DNA of 17,510 nt, from the NCBI GenBank assembly GCA_036835375.1, contig DAITMB010000106.1, forward strand, positions 1-17,510, in the 5' to 3' direction. Positions 1 to 7,467 of the stretch are shown here, piece after piece. Every line of letters starts with the position of its first letter. Within the stretch, counting starts at the first letter, position 1. Origin of the DNA: JANQTF01 sp036835375. Lineage in GTDB: Bacteria; Bacteroidota; Bacteroidia; J057. Under the pieces are notes generated by a model, which worked only from the letters and a program-made list of their open reading frames with translations, made no database searches and was not told where the DNA came from. A program made the position numbers and the translations under genes.

Positions 1-77
1 CAACTCCCAACTCTCAACTCCCAACTCCCAACTCCCAACTCCCAACTCCCAACTCCCAACTCCCAACTCTCAACTCC
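1..77. repeat. Heptanucleotide tandem repeat, 11 copies of CAACTCC/CAACTCT
   Basis: Eleven head-to-tail copies of a 7-base unit fill the first 77 bases. Nine copies are CAACTCC; copies 2 and 10 are CAACTCT. The array may extend beyond the left edge of the window. It ends three bases before the ATG of the acyltransferase gene. All three forward frames through it are free of stops, so the downstream reading frame stays open to the window edge. Because 7 is not a multiple of 3, gain or loss of one copy would shift frame if the array were translated. Seen directly; any role is inference. Confidence 0.97.
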
Positions 78-80
78 CCT

Positions 81-1448
81 ATGCGTCATTCCCACAATTA
101 TGAGTTTTTCAGGACCTACAATCGATTTGGCCTGAAGCATGTCTTTTACCGGAATTTCCAGTCGCATGGATACGAAACAAACGTCCAGCCTTATCTTCAG
201 CAACCGAGTATCATCACGGCGAATCACCAGAATTCGCTCATTGACGCGCTGAACTTGGCTGCCGCCGTGAAGAAAGAGTTGCAGCCGTTTTTCATGACGA
301 GATCGGACGTGTTTGGGAGCTTTTTCGACAGGATTCTCTACAGTTGGAAACTCCGGCCCATCTTTCGGGCCCAGGACAACATCGGGGACGTGGCCGAGGC
401 GAATGAGGTCATTTTTGACGAAATGGTCAAAGAGCTGGGTTTGGGTGATCGCGTCATCATTTTTCCGGAGGGCAATCACAGCCGCATTCGTCGTTTGCGC
501 CCTTTAAAAAAGGGATTTGCCCGGATTGGTTTTCAGGCAGAAGAGAAGCACGAGTTTTCCCTCGATCTCTTGATTCAGCCTGTGGGAATCAACTATTGGG
601 AGCATTTATATCCTGGCGCAGAGGTATTGGTGAATTTTGGCCCACCCATTCGATTCAAAGATTTTTACGAACTCTATCAACAAAATCCCAACCGGGCGCT
701 GATCGAGATCCGCAAAACCCTTTTCGAATCAATGAAGCAATTAATCCACCACGTCAGCAACGAGACACATTACGAGGTAATTGATGCTGTGCGCGAATTT
801 TCAGGAAGTACCTTACTTCTGGAGGAAGGCAAGGATCCTAGCGACCTGCATTTGCGATTTCAGATGGAGAAATTGGTAATCAGCACACTCGAACACCGGA
901 TTCTGGAGCACGACCCTCACTGGGAAAGCTTTGCAAGTTCTGTTATTCAGTATCGCGATGCATTAACCCGGGCTGGAGTGACCGACGAGGAAGTAAGCAC
1001 CCAGCCTGCATCAGCGATGAGTTTGTGGTTGCGCGGAGCATTATTTTTTGTGGGTGCTCCCATCTTTGTTGTAGCCGCAGCGCTGAACTATTTACCCTAT
1101 GGCTTTGCGGACCGTACAGCTCGCAGAAAGTTCAAAGACGATCACTTTCACAGCTCCATTCGCTTTGCTGTGCCGCTATTTCTCTATCCTGCCTATTGGA
1201 TCATCCTTTGGCTGTTGGGCTGGTTAGTGACAGGGAGCTTGGGGGTATCCCTGGCTTGGCTCGTGGGCTTAGTTGGTTCGGCGGGATTTGCGCTTGTCTA
1301 TTGGCGAAAGTGGAGAGATTTTCGCAGGGACTGGATATGGAGCAGGATCCGTCGAAAACCCGAAGGAGAAGCCCTTATTGCTTCGCGCCCGTCTTGGTTT
1401 CGCCAGCTCCGCACTTGGATCACTGCCGACCCCCTCGTTCGGTCCTGA
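81..1448 (+). CDS. PlsC-type 1-acyl-glycerol-3-phosphate acyltransferase-like membrane protein
   Basis: This 455-residue protein carries the four blocks of the glycerolipid acyltransferase (PlsC/LPLAT) family. They are the catalytic HX4D motif at H49-D54, a GxxxIxR-like block around residues 90-97 (KLRPIFRA), FPEG at 128-131, and a block IV-like IQPVGINY at 165-172. It should transfer an acyl chain from acyl-ACP or acyl-CoA to a lysophospholipid or similar acceptor at the cytoplasmic membrane. The protein is much longer than plain PlsC (about 240 residues). The extra C-terminal half has a charged region (about 200-310) and three probable membrane segments near 315-340, 362-383 and 388-408. 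Related long acyltransferases are common in Bacteroidota, but the exact acceptor cannot be told. The start is uncertain: ATG at 81 sits right after the heptamer array with no Shine-Dalgarno, and the frame is open to the left edge. The HX4D position (about residue 50) makes ATG 81 reasonable. Confidence 0.85.
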   Translation: MRHSHNYEFFRTYNRFGLKHVFYRNFQSHGYETNVQPYLQQPSIITANHQNSLIDALNLAAAVKKELQPFFMTRSDVFGSFFDRILYSWKLRPIFRAQDNIGDVAEANEVIFDEMVKELGLGDRVIIFPEGNHSRIRRLRPLKKGFARIGFQAEEKHEFSLDLLIQPVGINYWEHLYPGAEVLVNFGPPIRFKDFYELYQQNPNRALIEIRKTLFESMKQLIHHVSNETHYEVIDAVREFSGSTLLLEEGKDPSDLHLRFQMEKLVISTLEHRILEHDPHWESFASSVIQYRDALTRAGVTDEEVSTQPASAMSLWLRGALFFVGAPIFVVAAALNYLPYGFADRTARRKFKDDHFHSSIRFAVPLFLYPAYWIILWLLGWLVTGSLGVSLAWLVGLVGSAGFALVYWRKWRDFRRDWIWSRIRRKPEGEALIASRPSWFRQLRTWITADPLVRS

Positions 1449-1764
1449 GCAGTGGCACACAGTAAATGGTCGCCTTGCATGCCTCCATGCTGTATGAATG
1501 CAGCACCATGCTGCTGCCATTTCATCTGTTCATAATGAACTCATTGTCAGTAGTTTGTCTATATGATAGGAGGCATTCCAATGAAGTGCAACTTCGGAAA
1601 GATGGTTTTTTATGCATTTCGGACGGATTTCCATTCATTCGACACGAATGTGAAACTTTTGAGACACTTCCTTTCAAAGGCGCTTACCGTATTGGCCTAT
1701 TTGTGTAGATTTGCCGCAGATTCTCTTCATTCACTCATTCTTCTACCTCATTTGTATCTTATTT
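1449..1764. other. Intergenic region between acyltransferase and beta-barrel genes
   Basis: I see no convincing gene in these 316 bases. A short perfect hairpin (GCAGCA-CCA-TGCTGC) lies at 1500-1514 but lacks a T-tract, so it is at best a weak end signal for the acyltransferase transcript. Two small overlapping open frames (1466-1708 and 1563-1865) have no recognisable protein features. No exact TAnnTTTG promoter element was found upstream of 1765. Confidence 0.5.
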
Positions 1765-2502
1765 ATGCAATCACTACGCTCATTCATGGTGGTCGTGATG
1801 ACCATGCTATTTGCGGGGTCCGCTGCGATGGCACAGCAGCATGTCATCAAGATCACACCGCTTAAGCTACTTCCTGTAACGCTGAGCAATCTCCAATTGG
1901 GCTATGAGTATGCGCTCAATGACCGTGTGAGTATTGGCGCAGACCTCAAAGTTGGCTTCCCAAGAAACCTTACCGGAGGGGGAGGGATTTTAGAAGGTTA
2001 TTTTGAAGGTGACGCAAGCGTTGAGAGTTTTCGACTTACAGGCTATGCGCTCACGCCCCAAGTTCGATTTTACTTTGGCCAAAAGGGCGCACCTGCAGGA
2101 TTTTATCTCAGCCCCTGGCTTCGAATTGCACAATATAGAGTCGCGTCAGATTTTCTTTGGGAAGATCTGAATGAGGGGAATTCTAATATTGAAGCTGACT
2201 TCACTTATGGATTAGTTGGAGGTGGCCTCAGCCTTGGATGGCAATGGCTCCTTGGCGATCACTTTGTGATCGATTGGAACATAGGTCTCGGCGGATTTGC
2301 GGGACGACTTGGATTGGAAGGTAGTGCAACTGGCCCCCTACGCGCTGACGCTCGGGAATTCATTGATGAACTCAATAGAGAATTTGCCGATGTTCCCTAT
2401 ATCAATCCTGCTTTTGATAGCGAAGGAGGGGAAATTAGTGGAAGCGTGGTAATTCCTGTATCGGTATTTCGAAGCAATCTTTCGATCGGCTGGGCATTCT
2501 AA
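1765..2502 (+). CDS. Predicted outer-membrane beta-barrel protein (DUF3575-like)
   Basis: From ATG 1765 this is 245 residues. It starts with a clear signal peptide: a positively charged start, a hydrophobic stretch over about residues 8-19, and a probable cleavage at AMA-QQ after residue 23. The mature part alternates polar and hydrophobic residues, is rich in glycine and aromatics (for example NLQLGYEYAL and VSIGADLKVGF), and ends in an aromatic residue (GWAF). This is the usual look of a small outer-membrane barrel. The start of the mature chain resembles the DUF3575 family of Bacteroidota, but that is recalled from family appearance, not a search. A longer frame opens at TTG 1711; ATG 1765 is preferred because it places the signal peptide at the N terminus. 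The gene stands alone and is followed by a strong hairpin. Its physiological role is unknown. Confidence 0.75.
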   Translation: MQSLRSFMVVVMTMLFAGSAAMAQQHVIKITPLKLLPVTLSNLQLGYEYALNDRVSIGADLKVGFPRNLTGGGGILEGYFEGDASVESFRLTGYALTPQVRFYFGQKGAPAGFYLSPWLRIAQYRVASDFLWEDLNEGNSNIEADFTYGLVGGGLSLGWQWLLGDHFVIDWNIGLGGFAGRLGLEGSATGPLRADAREFIDELNREFADVPYINPAFDSEGGEISGSVVIPVSVFRSNLSIGWAF

Positions 2503-2523
2503 TGCGCTGAGCCAAATTGTGTA

Positions 2524-2570
2524 AAAGCCAATGGCCTCGAAGGAGTGATTCTTCGAGGCCATTGGTTTAT
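2524..2570. terminator. Strong hairpin terminator, probably bidirectional
   Basis: Perfect 15-base arms, CCAATGGCCTCGAAG (2528-2542) and CTTCGAGGCCATTGG (2551-2565), enclose an 8-base loop. Adjacent A/T pairs extend the stem by two or three pairs. On the plus strand the stem is followed by TTTAT and preceded by AAAA. It lies 22 bases after the beta-barrel stop and 70 bases past the stop of the converging gene ending at 2635, so it can end both transcripts. Confidence 0.85.
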
Positions 2571-2634
2571 CAGCCTGTCTTCCCATCATCGGTGAGAAAT
2601 ATTGAGTTGAGGCTTTTTGTTCTGGTATTTCAGA

Positions 2635-3723
2635 TTATTGTGCCTTGAGCGGCCCCACAAAGCTGTATTTTCCGAGATTTTCTTTGAACCAGTAAAGGAG
2701 ATGTTCTAATGGTCCTCCGGCGCTAGTGGCTTGAATGATGGCGGGAATGTCATAAAATCCATCCCGAAACGCCTGCTCTAGTTCTCGCTTAGCATCCTCG
2801 TCTTGACCTTTTTGAGCGAGATAGCACGCAGCAAAAAAGCAAGAATGACCGAAGTCGTGTCTCGCGCGAAAATGGCGAAAGTTGACCGTGCGTGGCGACC
2901 GGATCTGGTTGACGGACTGCGGGATAAACAAGCCTTTCATGCCGGGGGCCTCCTCTTCTAGCTCACTCCAGTCGCCCGAGATGGACAGGTGACCCAGTGG
3001 GCGGGTGAGGTCTGCAATGGAAGTGCGCAACATGACGATCCGCCGGGCGATCGACTCTTGGTTGCGGGTGGTATTGATGAGCAATCCCTGAAAAGATTTT
3101 AGCTCTTCATTTCCCTTGATCTTGTCGTGATCCAAGCTAAAAAACAAGCAGCCCTGGATCTGGCGTGTACCCGAGGACCAAAGCCAGACCCATAGGAGGT
3201 GATCGTATCTCATGGCTTTGCCAGACCAGCTTCTGCGGGTGTAGGCAGCGGCGTCGCCATTCGGCTCAATGGTCACAAAATAGCGGCGCACAAGGCCGTG
3301 ATGAGGGTCAGCGCCGCGATAATAGAGCACATAAGTTCCGGCAACAGCGGTGAGGGACTCGCTGGGGGCAACCATGATTTGCTCCGAATAGTCGCGAGAC
3401 ATGGTGCTACCACTTCCCCCAAAATCCGAGTCCACGTCGCCATCCACGACATATTCTTGGATCGCGGTGTCATAGATCACCCCAAATTCATCTTTCAAAA
3501 TCCCTTCTAGCCCGCGGAGCACCTCTTTTCTTAGCTCGTCGCTCCCCCACTTCTCATTGTTGAGCAAGCGGCTGAGCGTTCCTTGGGTGAGGTTGCCCAA
3601 CTCCCCCGAGTCATCGTACTTTTTCAGGCGCTCCGAGAGCACTTGTTGGGTGAGTCGGCCATCCTTCCAGGCCAGTCGAAGCCGTACATAGGCTGCTGCT
3701 ACACGATCGCGTCCCTGTTGCAT
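2635..3723 (-). CDS. Uncharacterised protein with N-terminal HTH-like segment
   Basis: I do not recognise this 362-residue protein. Read from ATG 3723, residues about 20-75 are mostly helical and charged. They contain a segment (LTQGTLSRLLNN, about 45-56) resembling the recognition part of a Cro/phage-type helix-turn-helix, so DNA binding is possible. Residues about 130-270 look beta-rich, with many Trp and Tyr. Residues about 290-345 contain HDFGHSCFFAACYLAQKG followed by DEDAKRELEQAF, which resembles one TPR-like helical pair. There is no signal peptide or membrane segment, so it is probably cytoplasmic. A TTG at 3774 would add 17 residues; ATG 3723 is preferred. It lies 87 bases downstream of the cryptochrome gene on the same strand and may share its transcript. 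That context suggests, but does not prove, a regulatory or stress role. Confidence 0.75.
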   Translation of the reverse strand: MQQGRDRVAAAYVRLRLAWKDGRLTQQVLSERLKKYDDSGELGNLTQGTLSRLLNNEKWGSDELRKEVLRGLEGILKDEFGVIYDTAIQEYVVDGDVDSDFGGSGSTMSRDYSEQIMVAPSESLTAVAGTYVLYYRGADPHHGLVRRYFVTIEPNGDAAAYTRRSWSGKAMRYDHLLWVWLWSSGTRQIQGCLFFSLDHDKIKGNEELKSFQGLLINTTRNQESIARRIVMLRTSIADLTRPLGHLSISGDWSELEEEAPGMKGLFIPQSVNQIRSPRTVNFRHFRARHDFGHSCFFAACYLAQKGQDEDAKRELEQAFRDGFYDIPAIIQATSAGGPLEHLLYWFKENLGKYSFVGPLKAQ

Positions 3724-3810
3724 GTTGGGTATTAGAGTTGGATCCGGGTGGTAAAGATAACTAATGCTTTCCAACTCTGCTCACCCAATCACGAGATGGA
3801 TAGGATGCAC

Positions 3811-5247
3811 TCATCGATTACGGGGAGCTTTTTTGCTAAATGCCAAGATGGGAAACGGGTATTGATGTCCTAATCGGACCCCGTGAGCGGCCAACTGGCT
3901 GGGCAGGACTTCGCCGGGCTCGTGGAGGAAATCTGAAGGGAGGCTTGCAATCTCCGGTACCCACGTGCGGATGTATTCCCCCTTTCCGTCATAATTGCGA
4001 CCTTGTGACACGACATTGAAGTATCGATTCTCGCGGGGATCGTTTCCGATGCCTGCTACATAATTCCAGTTACCCCAATTGCTACATACATCGTAGTCAA
4101 TTAACTGACTTTCAAACCATTCAGCACCCATGCGCCAGTCGAGCTGGAGGTCCTTGACCAAGAAGGAAGCGACATTTTGGCGGCCACGATTGGACATAAA
4201 GCCCGTGAGCAGCAATTCCCGCATATTCGCATCAATGAAGGGAACGCCTGTACGGCCTTCTTTCCAAGCGACAAAACGCCTCGCATCGGCTTGCCCACCA
4301 GGCCACTCTCCCCGAATGCCACCGCGATGAAAGAGGCTGTTGCCATGCCGCTTCGCGACAAAGCGGAAATAGTCCCGCCACAGTAGTTCAAATATCAGCC
4401 AATAGGTGCTGCTATTGGCTACGCGGAGATCTTCGTATCGTTTGACTTCTTTGTGAATGTATCGCGGAGAAAGACAACCGAGAGACAGCCAAGCGGAGAA
4501 TTTGGAGGAATAATCTTCCCCTAAGAGGCCATTACGCGTCTCTTTGTAGTCTTTCAAGCAGTTCCGCTCCCAGAAGTATTCTTGTAAGCGCTCAATCCCG
4601 GCTTCTTCGCCGCCTGCGAAAGGTAGGACTTGACGCGCATCGCGTTGGGGGGGCTCCAGGCCCATCCACTCCCAGCTCGGAAGCTCGCCAACGTCTGCCA
4701 GAGTAGGGCTGGGGATTCGCTCAGGCGTCGGGAAGAGGGCCCGAATGGGGGCGTATTTCTCCGTTTGCTTGCGAAAATTGGTGAAAACATCCGGCAATGC
4801 GCTGAGCGGCATCGGGAGGTCTTCGGGGTGATAGAGGGTGGCACCCCAAGCCGTTTCGAGGGTGATCCCCATCGGAAACAAGGCCTTTTCCATCTCTGCT
4901 TCGACCCTGGTTTCCTCATAAGCCACTTCCTGATGCGCAAAAATCCAATAGGCACCCATGCGCTGCGCCAACTCAGGTAAGAGAATTTCTGGTTGGCCCT
5001 GAAGCACGAGAAGATCACTTCCCTTGGCTCGGAGGCGCTGGCGAAGATTTTCTACGCTCTCGCGCAAAAATTGGGCTCGGAAAGCGCCTGTCTTAGGAAA
5101 TCCAAAAGGCGTTTCTCCAAAGTGCCTTGGATCGAAGCAATACACAGGAATCACTTCATCGGCACGGTCGAGCGCGAGGTGTAGCGCCTCATGATCATGA
5201 AGACGCAAGTCGTTGCGGAACCAGAGTAAGGCGATTTTCTTCTTCAT
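3811..5247 (-). CDS. DASH-family cryptochrome / deoxyribodipyrimidine photolyase
   Basis: The 478-residue protein has both photolyase domains. The N-terminal alpha/beta antenna domain starts with KKKIALLWFRNDLRLHDHEAL (residues 2-22, quoted here as the family's opening motif WFRNDLRLHD). The C-terminal helical FAD domain includes KETRNGLLGEDYSSKFSAWL (about 235-254), LGCLSPRYI, WRDYFRF, and the run from WFESQLIDYDVCSNWGNWNY to NDPRENRYFN. The last motifs are typical of the Cry-DASH group rather than class I CPD photolyase. W371 and W394 are 23 residues apart, as in the electron-transfer Trp chain of E. coli photolyase (W359, W382); W315 is a likely third member. Known Cry-DASH proteins bind FAD and often an antenna folate, and repair cyclobutane dimers mainly in single-stranded DNA. 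An in-frame TTG lies three codons upstream (5256), but ATG 5247 gives the usual N terminus. The next gene on the strand encodes the HTH-like protein. Confidence 0.95.
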   Translation of the reverse strand: MKKKIALLWFRNDLRLHDHEALHLALDRADEVIPVYCFDPRHFGETPFGFPKTGAFRAQFLRESVENLRQRLRAKGSDLLVLQGQPEILLPELAQRMGAYWIFAHQEVAYEETRVEAEMEKALFPMGITLETAWGATLYHPEDLPMPLSALPDVFTNFRKQTEKYAPIRALFPTPERIPSPTLADVGELPSWEWMGLEPPQRDARQVLPFAGGEEAGIERLQEYFWERNCLKDYKETRNGLLGEDYSSKFSAWLSLGCLSPRYIHKEVKRYEDLRVANSSTYWLIFELLWRDYFRFVAKRHGNSLFHRGGIRGEWPGGQADARRFVAWKEGRTGVPFIDANMRELLLTGFMSNRGRQNVASFLVKDLQLDWRMGAEWFESQLIDYDVCSNWGNWNYVAGIGNDPRENRYFNVVSQGRNYDGKGEYIRTWVPEIASLPSDFLHEPGEVLPSQLAAHGVRLGHQYPFPILAFSKKAPRNR

Positions 5248-5431
5248 GTGTAGCAAAACTTGAAGCCCCGAAGAAAGTTTGAAGCGGATGAATACATGAA
5301 AGTGAAGAAAAATAATACAGCGCTCACTCAGGAAGATGCCTGAAATGTGTTAAGTTTAAATGGCGATCTTATTCGATTCGCTATTGTCTGGCTCTCACAG
5401 TTATTATTTTTTACAATCAACCTTTCTCTCC

Positions 5432-6028
5432 ATGCACAACCATAATGATTACTCCCAATGCCCCAGTGTCTCACCGCGACGGAAATTCCGTTGGAGCAGC
5501 TATTGGATTCTGTTATTGTTTGTAGGCCTAAGTCAAATCGCTCAGGCTCAGGTACCTGCGTCGCCCCCCCCTACACTTCATCCCCACCTTCCCTTGACTG
5601 ATAGCATCAAAAGCGCTTTCCTCGCGGAGCTAATCCTTCAAGAAAGTAGGATCATGGCGATTGCATCTGTCTCTGAAATCAAAAAAGCGAGAAGTAGAAA
5701 ACACGTGGTGTTGTACTACGGGTACACCAGTAGCTTTGATGTGACTGGCTCTTCGTCGTTGATTGCCGAAGATGTGTATCTGATCAAACGATCTGGCACC
5801 ATCTATCATCGGCGAAAGATCTTGAGGTCAAATCTGGTTTCTACCTCTGGCCAGCGATACCTGTCTGGAAAAATTTTGCGAATCAATGGCGAGATTTATT
5901 CGGCAAAGCTGAATCCATTTTCCAAAAAGGAGCGAATCTGGTACGTGAAGGATGGTTATCTCAAGGTGCCAGTGCCCGAAAGTAGCTTGGTCCAAACCTA
6001 TCTTTTCACAGCGCATTTACAGCAGTAG
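5432..6028 (+). CDS. Secreted protein of unknown function
   Basis: I do not recognise the family. From ATG 5432 the product is 198 residues. It has a basic n-region (PRRKFRWSS), a hydrophobic stretch (YWILLLFVGL) and a plausible signal-peptidase site at AQA-QV near residue 40, so export is likely. The mature part is about 160 residues. It has a proline-rich start, a helical segment with LAELILQES, and a beta-rich second half rich in Tyr, Ser and Lys. There is no lipobox Cys at the cleavage site. An earlier in-frame ATG at 5360 would give 222 residues but a 24-residue longer leader, so 5432 is preferred. It is divergent from the cryptochrome gene and stands alone. No cysteine pairs or catalytic motifs are evident. 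Confidence 0.65.
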   Translation: MHNHNDYSQCPSVSPRRKFRWSSYWILLLFVGLSQIAQAQVPASPPPTLHPHLPLTDSIKSAFLAELILQESRIMAIASVSEIKKARSRKHVVLYYGYTSSFDVTGSSSLIAEDVYLIKRSGTIYHRRKILRSNLVSTSGQRYLSGKILRINGEIYSAKLNPFSKKERIWYVKDGYLKVPVPESSLVQTYLFTAHLQQ

Positions 6029-6141
6029 GCTTCCTTTGCAGACATGCTTCATAGCGACGAAGGGGAAGAGGTCTTGAAGTTTGCAGGTTTAGCTCGTACA
6101 TTCGATATTCGGACAGGACCTACTCAAGCGTAATTATTCCC

Positions 6142-7431
6142 ATGGATCTCAGCCCCGTCGTCCTCGCTATTCCAGTATTTTTTGGCCTTATGGGTCTGGA
6201 GCTGGCTTTCGAATTCATCACCCGCAAGCATACCTATCGCCTCCACGACGCGGTGACGAACATCTCGACAGGAACCTTGCAGCAGCTCTCGGGCGTGTTT
6301 TTGCAGATTCTCAGTGTGGGGATCTACACCGTCGTGTATGAACATGCTGCACTCACGAGCCTCCCAGTCAACGGCTGGACCTTCCTGGCGGCATTTCTGC
6401 TCTACGACCTGGGTTATTACTGGTCGCATCGAATGGCCCACGAAGTGAGCTTGTTTTGGGGCGGGCACGTGGTACACCACCAGAGCGAAGATTATAACCT
6501 CTCCGTAGCGCTTCGCCAGAGCTCCACCTCCATCATTTGGTCTTTCCCCTTCTATTTGCCGATGGCGGTCATGGGATTTGACCCCAAGCAAATGCTCTTG
6601 GTTGGAGGCTTGAATCTGCTGTACCAATTCTGGATTCACACCGAGCACATCGGGAAGTTTCCTCGCTGGATTGAGGCAGTGATGAACACGCCGTCTCACC
6701 ATCGGGTGCATCATGGGCGCGACCCCAAGTACCTTGACAAAAATTACGCGGGCGTGTTCATCGTGTGGGATCGCTGGTTTGGGACCTTCACCGAGGAGAC
6801 CGATCGCCCGAATTACGGCATCACCACTCCGCTTAAAAGTTGGAACCCCGTCTATGCTAATGTAGCCCACTATCTGGATTTGGCCAAGCTGGTCCAGCAG
6901 TCGCGAAGTGTATCCGATGTCTGGAAGATTCTGTTCAAGCCCCCAGGCTGGCGGCCGACTTATTTGGGTGGATATGCTCTGCCAAGTGAAGTGCCCTCAG
7001 ACTACAACAAATTTAACCTTCATGTGCCAATGCGCAGTGCCAAGTTGTACACCTTGCTGCAATTCTTGGTAGCATCTGGTGGATACAGCCTGTTCTTTTT
7101 CTTTCAATCCGGCTTTTCCCTTCCGGTCAAAGCGCTGTTTGCCGGATGGATCTTGCTCGCGACCCTCATGTTTGGATTCTTATTTGAATGGCGACGCAAG
7201 TGGGTGACGTCGCTGGAGTGGCTCCGACTGCTGAGCATTCCATTGGGCCTGTGGGGGTTGCAACGTACGGGCTTGGCCATTCCTGACGAAGTATTGTGGA
7301 GCAGTGTGCCCTTCGTCTTGCTGAGCTTGGCGTGGCTCACATACATCCTCCGCACTGTGCCGAAGTCGATCAGCCAGCCTGTGCAGATTCCTACTCCCGT
7401 GAATCAAGGTGAAGCTTTTCTCAGTCCGTAA
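6142..7431 (+). CDS. Fatty acid hydroxylase / sterol desaturase superfamily membrane enzyme
   Basis: This 429-residue polytopic protein has the histidine clusters of the superfamily's di-iron centre: HRMAH (96-100), HVVHH (109-113), HTEH (166-169) and HHRVHH (186-191). Membrane segments are visible near 8-25, 48-66, 80-95 and 130-165. After the catalytic part (to about 220) a C-terminal extension carries further hydrophobic segments near 303-323, 329-348, 362-378 and 388-404. This layout, with a catalytic core plus a multi-span C-terminal tail, resembles alkylglycerol monooxygenase (AGMO/TMEM195)-like proteins more than small carotene or sterol hydroxylases. The enzyme should use O2 to hydroxylate or desaturate a lipid in the membrane; the substrate is not determinable here. 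It converges with the vWA gene with 36 bases between stops. A T-run at 7432-7439 follows its stop, without a good hairpin. Confidence 0.9.
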   Translation: MDLSPVVLAIPVFFGLMGLELAFEFITRKHTYRLHDAVTNISTGTLQQLSGVFLQILSVGIYTVVYEHAALTSLPVNGWTFLAAFLLYDLGYYWSHRMAHEVSLFWGGHVVHHQSEDYNLSVALRQSSTSIIWSFPFYLPMAVMGFDPKQMLLVGGLNLLYQFWIHTEHIGKFPRWIEAVMNTPSHHRVHHGRDPKYLDKNYAGVFIVWDRWFGTFTEETDRPNYGITTPLKSWNPVYANVAHYLDLAKLVQQSRSVSDVWKILFKPPGWRPTYLGGYALPSEVPSDYNKFNLHVPMRSAKLYTLLQFLVASGGYSLFFFFQSGFSLPVKALFAGWILLATLMFGFLFEWRRKWVTSLEWLRLLSIPLGLWGLQRTGLAIPDEVLWSSVPFVLLSLAWLTYILRTVPKSISQPVQIPTPVNQGEAFLSP

Positions 7432-7467
7432 TTTTTTTTCAGACAAGATCGAGGCGATTAGCATCAG

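Noticed and set aside
1..77. Possible CRISPR array
   Set aside because: Units are 7 bases with no spacers; this is a simple tandem repeat.
1466..1865. Two overlapping small open frames (1466-1708, 1563-1865) before the beta-barrel gene
   Set aside because: No protein features, they overlap each other, and the second runs into the signal-peptide region of the real gene in another frame.
6124..6870. 248-codon open frame on the minus strand
   Set aside because: It lies opposite the sterol-desaturase-like gene, whose histidine motifs are clear, and its translation shows no domain; it is a shadow frame.
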